This document shows, in pieces, positions 23,601-38,600 of a stretch of DNA of 64,000 nt. Within the stretch, counting starts at the first letter, position 1, and each line of letters begins with the position of its first letter. The position numbers were made by a program, and so were the translations under genes. The notes beneath the pieces are model-generated. The model ran no database searches, was not told where the DNA came from, and saw only the letters and a program-made list of their open reading frames with translations. Location of the stretch: positions 17,732,001 to 17,796,000 of the forward strand of contig OU452201.1 of assembly GCA_911728435.2 (NCBI GenBank), read 5' to 3'. This DNA is from Apoderus coryli. Its lineage: Eukaryota; Arthropoda; Insecta; Coleoptera; Attelabidae.

Positions 23601-26600
23601 TTGCCACGAAATTATTTTCATTTATTATATTTACGGACATGAAATCCTCTTAATTTGTTATTACTTATATTTCATACTTTGTCGAGTACAGAGTACGTAA
23701 TTTTCTAAAAATTGGCACGTAATCTCGTTGTGGAACAAAGTTCCTTAACATTATTTTGTCATTCATGTTTAGATATTGTATTCAAGCTAACCAGAAAAAA
23801 AATTCCCCACTTCTGATGAATTCACACGGCACCAAAACGTATATGTTTAAAATTCATCTCTGTGAGTCTAGCTCAGAAGCTCTCCAAACATGCATCCTCC
23901 ACGTCAGTCTGCTGCTTATGCTGATATAACCCCCAAGTTCTTGTGGCAATAAAGTTGTTATTCGTTGATACCTTCAACGAAAATGAGAAAATAGAAGCAT
24001 ATATTATGAGTTTTTCTTCAAATTCAATTTGTCTTTTCCATTTTGAGGACAAAAATTACAAATTACATAAGTGGAATGAATACAAAATTGATAATCTATG
24101 TGTGGTGTCCTAGGTTTGTATGCCTCCTCGGAGAATATTAAAGTAGCGTCAGAGGCCAGCTTATGTTACGTGGATATTGACAAATGCAAAGTGCAATTGC
24201 CTGAAGAAATGGCCACTATACCACATTTGGAGGGCTTCACAGCTGAAATATGGTCAGTCTTGGATAAATATGGGGTACATGTCCCGAATTCGGAACAAAC
24301 GCGACTTGCACAGGTTTACAAACATTTATTAAATTTCATTGCCAACAAGTCTATAACACAGGCCAACAAAATGAAAAAAAAAATTTGGTGCCAGAAATCT
24401 AACATCTGATTTTAGATGTTTTTAATGTGCTAATTCCAAAAATGCCACCAGATTTTTTCTATCAGCTCTAGTTTTTGAGATACACGTTACAGGTTAAATG
24501 ATATATTTTTTTCTGATAAAGGACAACAAATAAAGAGATAAATATGTACTTAATCGTCAAAATAGGAATTTCCCAGAATCTAATTAGCCAAATGGATACC
24601 TGGAATTGTCCCTGACCCAATGTTCCTATACTAGGAACTACTCAATACAATGCTTTTACTTACTTTTATACCTGTAATTGCCTATGACCCGATCCTTCTA
24701 TACCTGCTTGGCTGTACTTGATTTAGTATATTACTGAGTTTTCCCAAGTAAAGTTGTGCTATCATTTTGTGTAAATTTTGGTCGTTTTGTAGTATCAAGA
24801 CACTAAACTGAAACAATGGCATCCACAAGCAGACGTACCTGTGTAAATCATCCCGATGTTTTTTGTTATGTGTGTGGTGAATACACTTTGAAAGAGAGCA
24901 GAAAAAGGATTTCTGACTTTGTGAAAAGAGCTTATCTTGCCTATTTTGGCGTTCATTTAGGAGATCAAGATAAATCTTGGGCCCCACATTTCATATGTAA
25001 AACATGTGTTGAACATTTGCGACAGTGGACAACTGGAAAGAGGAAGTGCCTAAAGTTTGGTGTACCAATGGTTTGGAGAGAACCGCGGAACCATCATGAC
25101 GACTGCTATTTTTGTCTCGTTAATATTAAAGGCATAAATAGAAACAATAGACACAAATGGACATATCCTGATCTAGATTCTGCAAGAAGGCCTGTAGTGC
25201 ATTCGGAAGAAATACCCGTTCCATCATTCAGCAGTCTACCCAAACTGACAGAAGATGATACAGAAACATCAACGTCTGACGAAGTTAAAAGAATTCAATC
25301 AGAAAACGACAGCGATTTTGAAGCAGATTTAGCAACTCCGCAGTGTTTCAATCAAGAAGAACTAAACGATCTTATAAGAGACCTGAATCTCTCAAAGGAA
25401 TCCGCTGAATTACTTGCATCCAGATTAAAAGAAAAAAATCTACTTTGTCGAGGTACTAATATTACATTTTATCGTAAAAGAGATAAGGATCTGCTGCCTT
25501 TTTTCACTCAGGAAAATGACTTGGTATTCTGTAACAATATAAAAGGGCTCTTAGAAAAAATGGGTTTGCCTGAATACACTCCAGATGATTGGCGCCTTTT
25601 TATTGACAGTTCAAAACGTAGTTTAAAATGTGTTCTTTTACATAACGGTAACAAATATGGCTCAATTCCTATTGGTCATTCTACTACCATGAAGGAAGAA
25701 TATGAAACAATAGCATTAGTTTTGAGAAAAATTAAATACGAAGAACATCAGTGGTCAATTTGTGTTGATTTAAAAATGATTAACTTCCTCCTTGGACAGC
25801 AGAGTGGTTATACAAAATATCCTTGTTTTTTGTGCCTTTGGGACAGCAGAGCTAAAAATGAGCACTGGGTTAACAAAAATTGGCCTTCAAGAGATGTCAT
25901 GATTCAAGGAATACAAAACGTGATCAACGAACCTTTGGTTTCAAGAGAAAAAATCTTACTTCCGCCCTTGCATATCAAGCTAGGCCTAATGAAGCAATTT
26001 GTGAAGGCCTTAAATCGAGATGGAAATTGTTTTGGGTATTTGTCACGTAAATTTCCTGGCATTAGCACGGAAAAACTAAAAGCTGGTATATTTGATGGTC
26101 CTCAAATAAGGCAACTTGTTAAAGATCCACAATTCACCACATCAATGAACGAGACTGAATCTAACGCTTGGAGTTCATTTGTTCAAGTAGTACAAAATTT
26201 TCTTGGCAATCATAAAGCAGACAATTACGTAGAATTAGTGGAAACTATGCTTTCAAATTTTAATATTCTCGGCTGTAACATGAGTATAAAAGTTCACTAC
26301 CTCCACAGCCACCTAGATCGTTTTCCAGAAAACTTAGGTGATTGTAGTGAAGAACAGGGGGAAAGATTCCACCAGGATATTAAAACTATGGAAGATCGTT
26401 ATCAAGGACGATGGGATAGCCACATGATGGCGGACTACTGCTGGAGCCTTCAGCGAGACTGCCCTAGTAAACTCCATTCTAGAAAATCGTATAAAAGAAA
26501 ATTTTTATGTGATTAGTGACTAATGTAATTATGTAAATTAAGTTTTTGCAATAAATACTTAAATCCATGTGTCTTTGTTTTTTTTAACTGTCAATAGTAA

Positions 26601-29600
26601 TATTATATATTATAACAGTTATAACGTAAATTATATACACAATTTTTTAAAAAATCTCAAAAACTAGATCTGATAGACAAAATCTGAGAACCTTTTTACA
26701 TTCTGCATCCAAAAATTACTCAGGAACAGTTAAAAAATCGCAGGCACCAAAATGTGTGTTGGCCTGTGTAATAGATATTGGTTTTGTAGGATATCATGTC
26801 AAGGAGTTGCACATTGCCAAACAAGCCACAAAATAGACGGAAATTGTCAATTCATGATATTTTGGATAATGACAGACCGCCGTCCCCTCCTGGTTCAGCC
26901 CGATCAGAAGCATTGCAACGTATTGCTGATATTGTTAGGCGGACTGGGGTGGCGTTAGATCAAAAAGATAGTGGAACACCACCGGCAGACAGTTATGTGG
27001 AAGATTTGCGATTTAATAATTCTGTTAGAGAGATATTCTTTAATCGTTTTGTGCATATATTTCAATCTTATGAACATTTTGTGATATTTCCTAATCAGGT
27101 TAGTGTATTTAAAATAGAAATTGATTTTTTTTTACTTTTATAATTATCTATTTTCATAAGAATAAGGAGGACTGGTTTAACAATCGAGACTCTATGCAAA
27201 ACTTTGATAAAGCTTCATTTCTCTCCGATCAGCCTGAACAAGACCGACTCTTTTTGTGGAGATTTTTAGAGTCGCAAATGTTTGCTACGTTAATCGATAA
27301 CAAGATTTTGTCGCAATGGGGTGAAGTCGATAACAATTTAACGATATTTGATAATCGAATTAAATTGTTAAAGCAACGTTACGGTGGAGAGAATATATTG
27401 CGATCTTTAAACTATGAACCCTGTACGATTGCGCATGACACACAAAAATTGATCGAAAGACGGTAAGTGGTAATAGTTAACCTAAATTTATTAATTTTTC
27501 CGTAAAGGATGGTCCTAACAATAAATTTCAAGAAGGAGCTCGAAATATATTTTTCTACGACTGTCTTTAAATGCTTTTATTATATGTTCATTCATAATTT
27601 GATTCAATAAGTTGCTGAACAACTAGTGGGAAATATTTAAAAATGCATGGGTACATTTCTTGGTAATGACAAAAGTAGCATGGGTTATGAAAAATCACCA
27701 TAGGAACGCCGACAATACAAACAAACCAAATTGACAGTTTAAATTATTTCGCTAATTTCAAAGGTTCCAAAGCTATTTATATACTAAAAAAAAAACAGTG
27801 ATAGTGAATATAGTTTATACCACCAAGTCATTTAAATACTTTTAACTCATCGTATTTAGGGCTAGTATAGGTAAGTTTCGAAAAACAAATATTTCACTAA
27901 AAATTATGTTTAATTTATGCAAAAGCAATCCTGTATATTAAAACAGTCGTAGAAAAAGTATAGTGTCAAACTCGCATGAAATGACCATTTCCTACTCGTA
28001 TGATTTGCAGCACTCGCCTGCGGCTCATGCTGCAAACGATCATACTCGTAGGAAATATATGTCATTTCATATTTGTTGCGCAATATACTATTCTACATTG
28101 AAAAAATAGGTTTTACTGATAAATCTCGACACCAAAAAAATGATAACCCAAAATACATGGTTTACGTAGAAATTATTGGTTATAATTTTTTTAACTTTTA
28201 GTTTACAGTATCCAGATTTCGAATCGCCTGTGCCAAGAGAAATATTGAACAGTAATTCTAGTAAAGCCACAACGGTATCGCGACAATTTCCATTATTAGA
28301 CAAAGAGGTTTTAAATAAAATACCCATAATAAATAAGGGTAGTATACCAAGGGCGAGTGCAATGAAAAAGGGTATATTATTGAGTCGGAGTTTGAGTACT
28401 GCTAGTCAACAGAAGGGAGAGAAATCAAATATTGATATGTCACCTGCGTTGATTGCGCAAGCGAATTGGACATTTGTTGAAAAATTATTAAAGGTATGAA
28501 TTCGACTTTATTTTTATGAGAGTACCTATCTAAAGTACACAATATGCTTTATATTAATGCCTAGATTATTATTTAAATTAATATTTTTCGAAACATTTAA
28601 AATTAACGTTATCAACTTTGAGTGATTCATTATTAACATCTCATCAGCATTCACTCGCTAACGAGTATGAATTATTCCAACTCAGGAATTTCTGTTGTTA
28701 ACCCTGAGATGGCTTAACAAACCGATCCTCTAGCCGCAAACCTTGTCACAAAATTGACAGACTCAATCACCACCATTTTCCGGCTGTTGTGTGACGATGC
28801 GTTCTCTCTCGTTGCGATGTTGTCTCTGCATCCTCATGTCATCGACGTTCCATCTCGTTCGGTTGTTCGCGATCTGCTCCCAGTGGCTCTTCACATCTAA
28901 GCCATACTTCTTCATGTTGGTCTTAAGACCATCCTTGAACCTTTTTTGCTACCCTCCAATGACAATAGTAGTTGTTGATTGATTGTGATATCGCGCAATA
29001 GGGAGTGCTAAGTGCATAGACAAACCACTACAAAAGAGAGTGCTTGATTCTGTATTAAAAACTGGGGACAGCATGACCTCATCAGCACTAGTGGCGACGC
29101 TAACACTGTTCGGAATGAACTATCAGCACCTGGCGGGAAATTTAAATGTATCAACATTGTTTTTTCGTTTAGACAAAACACTTAACGGATATCAAACGCT
29201 TTTCGCGGGCACCATGTGGTATTTAAGTTTGATGTTTAAAGTGTAAAAGTTTGGTTAGATTCTCTAGCATGATGAGAACAATCGCAAATACTAGAAGCAC
29301 AGATTATAATAAATATGCCATTTAATACTTTAGAGTAGATTTTACAGGATTATTTTACTGAAACCAACATTGAATATATTGTTTTCAGGATTGTAAATCA
29401 AAGACGAAACGTATGTTACTGGCAAAATTGGGAGCTGAAGGGGTCACTTTGTCAAGCAATAATGCTTCAGACAATTTTGGTGCTGTGGAGGAAAGCACTT
29501 TGGTAGCATCTTTATGCGATTTCTTGGAGCGCGTTTGGTCACATGGTTTACAGAGAAAGAAAGGAAAAAGTGCATTGTGGACACATCTATTGGCCTATCA

Positions 29601-32600
29601 AGAGAAATATCAGTTGGTCAACAAGATAGAAAATAATCACCTACAATCAGGTAGAAAGCTTCTTACAACATTTTTAATACCCTCCAATCCCTCCTCTACG
29701 CCAAAGTATCGATTATATGACGCATGGATAATCGAGTAGGCCCCGTAATTTCAAATTCCTTTCGTCCTCGTTATATGGTCGGTGATGATATCTATTATAT
29801 CATGTCGTATGTAATTTTTTTTAGATATCTCCCGCCTTGTTTCAAATTTCGAAGATTGGTCAAACGTTGGCGGCGTGAATGAGAATAAAAATCTACGACC
29901 AGATCTACCGGAAATACCAAATACATTACTTTTTGATCTGACTAATGTACAATGTATGTCAGATGTGAAAACAGGTATTGGAATGGCGAGAGCTTGGGTG
30001 CGACTATCTTTGGAGAAAAAACAGCTTTCGAAACATATTAGAACACTTTTGTCCGATCAGGGTCTTCTGAGAAGTTTGTATAAAAGATCAGCCTTTTTAA
30101 GGTAAGTGATTTTTCTACTGAGTTTTATCTAAAGAAACTAGGAAAACTAGCTTTTTTTAATTACCTATCACACTACTTTGTTTATTGGGTATTCAACAGT
30201 CACAGGCATTTTTCTCGATCTTCTTATCAATTGTTGTCCACTCTGCAACATATTTCGTAATTTATTTATACAGGGTGGTCATAAAAATATATCTATTGAA
30301 AATTAAGCTAAAAAACAGTTGAAATGTTTATTGAAGCTTTTTTCATATTTATACCCTTCATCTACGCCTATGAGTCCCAAAATCTAATCAGTTCATCGGC
30401 ATGGTCTATAGTATTTTTGTACCAAATTTGGTTAAATTACATTTAGCGGTTTTTTAGTTGTCGTGTTTATATGGCCTGACAGACATTTTTTAAAATGACC
30501 CAAAACACGTTTTTCCGGTGAAAACCAGTAGCTTCTCCATATACAATAATATGCAATATGTGTACATAGTCGTCAATTACGCTGTCAAACCTTTTATAAT
30601 CGTAACCGGTCGCAAACTGAAATTATTGTGCGCAAACAAAGCTTTAACATAGCGCAGAATCTTGACAATTATGATGTATAACTTTTAATTAAAACAAACG
30701 TTTTTTGAACTGAATACTTCTTTGGCCGCATGAGAGTGATTTTTCAAGGTCGCGTCACGACACGATTTATAAAATTTTCGTCCCGCAAAAGAGATGAAGC
30801 ATATAACAAATATGAGGGAGAGAGAGACAGATATTTGTGGTGTATGCTACACATTATTTCCTATACTATACAGCCATACACTATTATTATATAGCGGCGT
30901 CTCTCTCTCTCTCTCGTGAAAGAAGTATTCACTTCTATCACGTGTACTGTGCTGCACGCGAATGGTTTTTTTTTTTATAATATTAATTCCTGGTATTTTT
31001 TTGCAGATGCGAGGAAGAAAAAGAACAATTCCTCTATCACTTACTCTCCTTAAACGCAGTAGACTATTTCTGTTTCACAAGTACCTATCCAACGACTATG
31101 ATACCCTATCGCATAGTGATAGTACCGAATAAACGTGGTACCACAACATCGGCAAATGTATGGGTGGTGTTAAGCGGTACCATTTCGGAAACAAATCGAC
31201 TCCAAGTACCCAAGAATTGTACAAATTTGGAATACAAACATCGGAATTTAGGTGTACTGACCACGTTACGTATTGGACATGATAATACTGGAATGTACGC
31301 TAAATGGATGATTGAACATGTGTTGGTTCGAAATGAGATTACTGGTCATACATATAAGTAGGTTAAGTGTAATTGCAGTTATATTTGGTGAAGATCAGAT
31401 CCCGTGTAGAATTTGGTAAAGCGGTATCACCCAATTTTTACGAAAACTATTAATGTTACTGATGTGTTGTTCGGTAATATAAGAAAAAATGTTTTCATGG
31501 AAACCGCATTTCCATCTCACTCTGACATTAAAAATTCGCATAATTTTTTAAACACTGAATTTTGCACCCGGCGCTTACTAGATATTGCATTAAAGTCGTT
31601 CGAGCGCTCGAAGGTCCATTACGAGAGTTGGATTGCAGAGATATAAAAAATCCTGTTTTGGCTTCTAGTTTTGTCTTTATAAAAAGTTTCGTAATTAACC
31701 TAATTCTTTACCTGAATTTTATTAATTTAATTGTGGTAGATTTGCGTGTGGTCGCTGGTTAGGCAGAGGAGTTGATGACGGTTCCACTGAACGTTTGCTC
31801 GTTGGTAATTTGATTTCAAAAAATGAGGAATCTGAAGAGTTAAATGCAACAAATACATCAGCAGGTAGTTTGGGAAGACGAACTCCGAGATCTAGATCAC
31901 CGGCGCCACCTGTAAGAGTCGAATTGAAGCCGTCACAGATTCAACATCAATTAGGTAAGAACCAAACTGCTTAAGGTATAAGATAAACATATAGGGTGGC
32001 CAAATAAGCACCCTCCTCTACTTGATTGTGGTGTATGGCTGAAAATTTAGGAAATTCAAATGTGGATCAGTAATTCCAAACAAGTTGTTAATATTTTAAG
32101 AGAACATCCAGTATATTATTCTACTAAATGGTAAATATTCGTTTGCCTTTCATGGCAGATCGTGTTATTGTAATTTATTTCTAGCGGTTTTTACGAGAAC
32201 AACTTAAATTATAATTGATGTAACACTTTACTTCATTCAACCTAATTTAGTGTAAAAATAAGTTTCATGGTTTGTTGAGTATTTAGAGTTACCGTGATTG
32301 CCTTTACCCGACTACTGCCGCTATTACTACCAAGAAACTATAGTAACTACTGGTATCTGAATCCTTGAGTGTGTTTTCACTATTGTGAGGAACGCTCCGG
32401 AAAGTTGAATTTATTATTCAAGTTTCATTATATATTTTTTAATAATTTATATAAATTTGAAGGCGATTGTGTGAACAGCATAGTGAAATGGCACTATAGA
32501 AGACACTCTGAACGCCATACAACCTTAACAGCCCTCCTATGCAGTGAAAATGGTCTTGTAGCCTGCTTAGAGAACGTGTTCCTTTTGGGCTTCAAGTCGG

Positions 32601-35600
32601 CTCGAATGTTTATGGGTAAACATTACCTTTGGGACTATTTTGGTAAGTTCTCAGAAAGCTCTTTGAGAGCTGCTGTATGGACGCGTTTTGTGCCATCCGA
32701 CAAACGGCTGAACATGTCTCCTGGCGTGTTAAGGGAGTACCTACAATATTTTACGGTATCAATAAATACTTCAGCCTCCCTGTTTTTATTTCACGATTAA
32801 ATTAGGGTTTATCACCGTATTCATGGCAATTTATGGATACAATCTGCATGGATGATTTATAGCATAATATAATAGTTCAATGACCTCAAACCCCGAAAAG
32901 TGTTGTCACATTTAATTCTAAAATTTCCCGAGAATAATTCGCTAATATAAAATTTAACTGTTATTTACAATTCTAACTAACAAACCGATTTTCAAATGTC
33001 ACTTAGTGTTTTACGAATACGTATTTAGATAAAAATAATTCGTTACGATCTTTATTAAAAACCGGCAACGTCATCGCACCTCTCTCGACCTCTAAGCTAT
33101 TATAGAACGCGTGAGGTGCGGCGCTTAGGTAATATCAATAACAATGCTCTGTAGTAGGAGATCATAAATCCTAGGAAATTTTAAAAATATTAACGACGTT
33201 ATTTTTCAGAAACAATCCGTTAAATACGAAGGTATAAGCTACTGTTGAAGTACTTAACCATGATTTATAAATAAATAGGTACCTAATGTTAATGGAAATA
33301 TCATAGATTCCAGAAAAACAATCTATTATTACTATTGGGAGAGTCTCTCTCCTGCAGTAAATTACATTTTTATAATATATACTATTTATGATCCAGTCAA
33401 AAACGAAAAATGTCCACGCCACAGAGGTCATTCAACTATCTATACTTTCTTGCCGCGCTGTATAGATGTTCTTGAAGTGCGAAATACACACGTGCGTTAA
33501 GCTGCCTTTTGTGCGAGAGAGATTTGGAGATTTGGGTATTCACCGTATTGGTGGATGACAATCACGTTACGCCAGCGCGTAGAGGTAAATCTCCGTTTCT
33601 CCAAATACCCAAAAGTTCGTTTAAGTTTATGCTTTCTCAGATATTTGCACTTTGCGCATGCGTTATGATCGGCTACGTTGAAAACCATATAATAAATAAC
33701 AACAAAGATAACCTAATAAACCTTTACTAACCTTAAATAATTAAGTGTTTAGTCTGTCGTGTTTATTAGTGTTTGCTTTTCGAAGTTTTAAGACTATTAG
33801 GACCGAATCTCCAAATACCCAACGCAGTAAAAGGGTCTCATGACATTGCTATTCCCCCAACATCAAATCTCTCAATACCCGAATCTCCAAATCTCCCTCG
33901 CACGAAAGGCAGCTTTAGGGGTAGTGTAAGTATTCATGTAACTTCAAACGTACCCATCCCGTTTATTACAATGCAGTCACTGCGTATGTCTTCCGAGCTT
34001 CTACACAACAAAGTGTGTGTGTAATGTGTACGTTATTACTTATTACTATAATGCTATGGCATAACTCGTACTGAGCATGCGTAGCTGCTCAATTGACGTT
34101 TGCGGTAATATCACTGTATTAAAACGAAGATTAATATTCCCGACTGAATGTGTTGAAATCATAACAGGAGCATATGCAATGTCCGGAACAAGTTTGCATC
34201 AAATGATATTTTTTTATTAATAGAACACACAAAAAGTAAGCATCATATGGAAAAAATGTTTCTTTACCATTTAATTAAAATTTTAATTCTGTCATGTGTT
34301 TTTACTCTAAAATATGATGCCAAATAATGCATATCAGCAGTCGCGTGACTTTCCTGACCTGTCAAAATTTAAATTTTTCCGGAAAATTAGAAAAAACATC
34401 TTATTTTTTAAAACACCTAAAAAATGTCAAAGGAAAAAGTTGTTTGTATTTTAAGTTTTTATCCATCCAATTTTTCAGTACATACTAAATATTGCATTAT
34501 TTTTATTTATTTTTTTTATTAGATATTAGTAATACAAAAATTAAAATGTCTTAGACGCATTTGATTTGTCAGATGCTGTTTGGAATTTCCATGCAGTTTG
34601 GTCTTTTCAGAGAGAAGCACTAAATCATCAACACCACTATGGCCAATGTGTTTCACTACCAAAAAGTACACACACAAAACAAAATAGTGTTATCTCATCC
34701 GTAATTTTCATAAATGTTTTTATTGAATTTTCTTACATTACCTAACATTTTCCCGGGCTTGTGGAAGATACCTCAATATTTTAAGTCAGGCGTAGGACGT
34801 CCATATTAATTTCGAGTTTTTCGTCAATGCTTTAGAAATTAAATCCATTTTTCAATTAAGAAAACCAAAACACTCAAAACAGTAAACTCAAATATAAAAC
34901 AAAAGCTATACCGGCAAACAAACGCCAAACGCTACAATCACAATATGTCCATCCTGCAGCTCTGTATATATACGTCATCATGCTCTTAAAACTACATTGA
35001 AAATAATTCTAAAGTGCCATTGGTCGGCTCAAGGTCGTCATTGTGACGTATACCACCAGTAATACAACGAGAAGTTTACGTAGACTATGTCAGGGGGGGA
35101 GGGGAGGAATAATATAAAAATATAAGCACGACTGGGAGCTGACAAACGACATGGATATAAATTATAGCGAAATAATATATCAAAATTTAAATATTTTTTT
35201 TTGTTTTTTTTAATTATTATAAGCTAACTACTGCCCAAAAAATTGAAATATTTTATTATCAGGAGCAGGTGTTGCAGACACTGCTCTGCTCCACACCACA
35301 GACCCATTTAAATTAAACATATCTTGCTTTTCTGATTACTCTTTGTATCCCAATATGTAATACCACTTATTTTAAACGTTCGTCGGCTTGACTGCAAATT
35401 AATAATACCAACTAAGGTTTAGGATATCTATAAATTCATCAGGCTCAGATGTAAAAGAGAAACAAAAACCACAAAATTTATCAAACGACTCCTGTTGCTG
35501 TGTTAAAACAATTTAAATCGATCTGATCGTCTTCATTTACATCTATCTATGTGTTTTGGGGTAAGGAATGTTTTTTACGTAAGATTCAAGCCTAAAAAAC

Positions 35601-38600
35601 CTAATAAATTTATCGTAGAGAATCTAAACTAAAATTTAACTCGATCAGATCGACTTAAAGTAAATGAATGGTAACATAATCTCACTTGGTACACAGAGAC
35701 TTATTTTACAAATGTCCTCATAAATTGACTATCATTTGCACAATATCTTGAACAATGATTTTTTAAATTATTTTAATATTTAAATAAATGTTATTAATCA
35801 CAAAAGCCGTTAACATTTCTCAACGAAAAAAAAGTTATGATCTAAATTGGGTTAACCTGGAAATTATATTCGCTAGACAAATCTGGACCCATCTGTTACA
35901 ATGCGGTATTTAAACATTCGACCTTTGGCGTGACAATATGCCTACATAAAAGGGCTCTCGTGAGCTATTTGAATGAATTTAATAATAAATTATTATAGTT
36001 CGAGTTAAGGAGCACTTCGAGTCTGAACTACTAGAAGAAGTATCCGGAAATAGATCGGCGAGCCTGGAACGAAATCACCAGGAGACTGTGGCAGTTTGGC
36101 GATGTTACTGTCATCTGATTGACGAGATTATCCATACGAGTAAAAGTTTGGGGAAAGATGGAAAGTTTCAATTATTTATTTGTTTGAGTGTAAGGTAAGT
36201 TGTATTTGGCTTCAAATGGTCTTAAAATTAGATACTTTGGTTTTCTTTTTCATTTAACACTGAATATAATAATTGTAAAATGTGCATACGTCTATTTTTT
36301 GTCTATAATTTGATATTTTACCAGATTTATATCAACTGACTGACTGATAGTATCAAATACAATAATAAACAAATTATAATACAACTTCCATAATAATAGT
36401 AGAAATAATTTTCTGCCATAGCGCACTAAATTATTGGCTTTAATACAGAGGATTTCGTTTAAATTGGCAGAGCACCAGATATTAACGAATTCGTTTCGCT
36501 CTTAGTATCTTCCAAACTTATTTCACCAGGCTCTAATTCTGAAACTAGTCGAGGTATTTTTTGGAACAAAAACTATAATTTATGAATTGCTTGTTACATA
36601 AAGTAACAAGACTTTTACTTATGTTGGAAATTAGCTTCACACTACCATGCTTTCACCAGACGGGCCGTTTCGTTGATCCAGAACTCATCAGTGGGAAAAT
36701 TGGGAAAGCGGTAGATTCGATGTATAAAAAACGGTAGAATTAGATTTGAAAACGGTAGCCTCCGTATGAGGTCACAATTTTGTTTTTGCGCAATGACAAA
36801 AACACCAGCAAGGTGATGTTATACTTGTATTTGCTTGTATTAATATACAAGGTGTTTCTAAAATAGGTGGTCAAAATTTGTGAGCGAATTGGCGACTTCT
36901 AATCATGAAAAAAACCTAAATTGTAATTTTTCGAAAAGTCCTTTATTTACAAAGATAGGGTATAAAGATGAGGTCGATTTTCTTGAAATATTTTCGAAAC
37001 AAGTAAAGATGAATTAATCAAATGTAGCATATTTATTCACCTAGTTAAATGTCCTAAACTGACATGAAATTGAATAAAAAAGGATGACCATAGGCGGGTA
37101 AACCGGGGGGACCCTTGCCTTAATCATAATCTAACTTTTTTTGCTTGTGACTTTTATTCCATTTGTGTCAAAAATGTGATCAAATAACGTTGTCTACATA
37201 AAAAAGGCATACTTGTTTTTTCTCTGCTGTGTACTAAAGACCAGTTTTGTCCTAAAATTTTCAAACTCGAATTTCTCGAAAACCTTTAAGTTTTTCGAGA
37301 AAAAACAAGTATGCCTTTTTTATGTAGAAAACTTTATTTTATCAAATTTTGGACACAAATGGAATAAAAGTCAAAAGTGTTGGCAATAGGATGTGATGGA
37401 GTTGTTACTTCTTGTCCCGTCATCGTTTGTGAACATTGTTTCACCGGCCATACCGCCTGCTCACACTAGATGTCGCCACAAAAAATAATGTTTAGCTGTG
37501 GAAATGCTTTAAAATTGAAGTGTCAATTCTTTTTTTGTAATGCCGCCTTTCCAAATTCAACTTCCACCCTTAACGTGACCAGCTTGTGTTGGTGCTGAAG
37601 GTTTTACAGTTTGAACATATATTGAAGTAGATAGCCTTTCAAATTATTAAAATAATGTGTGTGTGTTGTTTTTCTGTTATTATTTAAGTTGGTTTTTAAT
37701 AAATTCAATTTTTTATAAGTAATCTGACCTAGAATTTAAAAATGAATTTCATCAGCTATTTATATTATAATTTTAATCGGAAAAAAATAATAGATAGGGA
37801 AAAACACATTATATGATAATATGTTTAATAATATACAGGGTGTAATTTAAAATGTTAAGGGTATGGGTTGAATTTTGGAAGGTGGCATTACAAAAAGAAA
37901 ATAGACACCGCAATTTTAAAGCATTCTCACCAAACAATGGGCTACAATCATTCAGGAATATGTATAATAAAACACCCCATTATAAGTGACTGAGAATATT
38001 TTTTTAAGTGTTTTGGGTCTTCATATTTTTGTGCTAAGATATCTCCACAATTCTTAATGAAACACCCTGTATAGTCAATTTAACGAACCAGTTTAACCAT
38101 GGAATATCGTAAGAAAATCAATGGGAGTGAAGTAATGAAAAATATATTAAACACTCATTCACTGACGTGGAAACGTACAGGCCTTTTCACTGGTCGTGAG
38201 TTTTATATATGTATTTGTTGGGAAATGTAGTGTTTAAATAGTCTGTTAATTTGATTGAATGATGGGCTAGAGCGCCATAGTGCTGGTGCCAATTGTCCTC
38301 AATAAGTAGCAAACTTTTTTTTTAATTTAATTTAAAACGTCTGGCTATCCTTTAATTTGATCATATATAAATACATACGATATTTCGCTATAGTAAGTCA
38401 GTAAAAACATTGACGACAAAATTGCCTGTGTCGCATTTTATGGGACACGGTTTTATAGCGCTTTATGGGTATTTCATTATTTTTTTTTTGCATTTGTCGA
38501 TAGGTAAACACTTGAATAGGTACTTTGATTTTCATAGGATAACACCAATTCTAGTTTTTCACATAAATTAAGATGACCTTGTTCGGAGTGTTTATCGCAA

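Noticed and set aside
22174..23656. A satellite DNA array
   Set aside because: There are only two full units, with an inverted cap and a flanking 12-bp duplication; this is better explained as a mobile foldback.
26752..26958. 68-codon ORF overlapping DENND5 exon 9
   Set aside because: Wrong frame. The 26796 frame gives the conserved DENND5 sequence and the correct splice phases.
28791..28982. Plus-strand ORF of 63 codons
   Set aside because: It is the antisense shadow of the LINE C-terminal tail on the minus strand.
33509..34024. ORFs of 73 and 83 codons
   Set aside because: They fall inside or beside a MITE with clear TIRs and have repeat-derived, low-information sequence.
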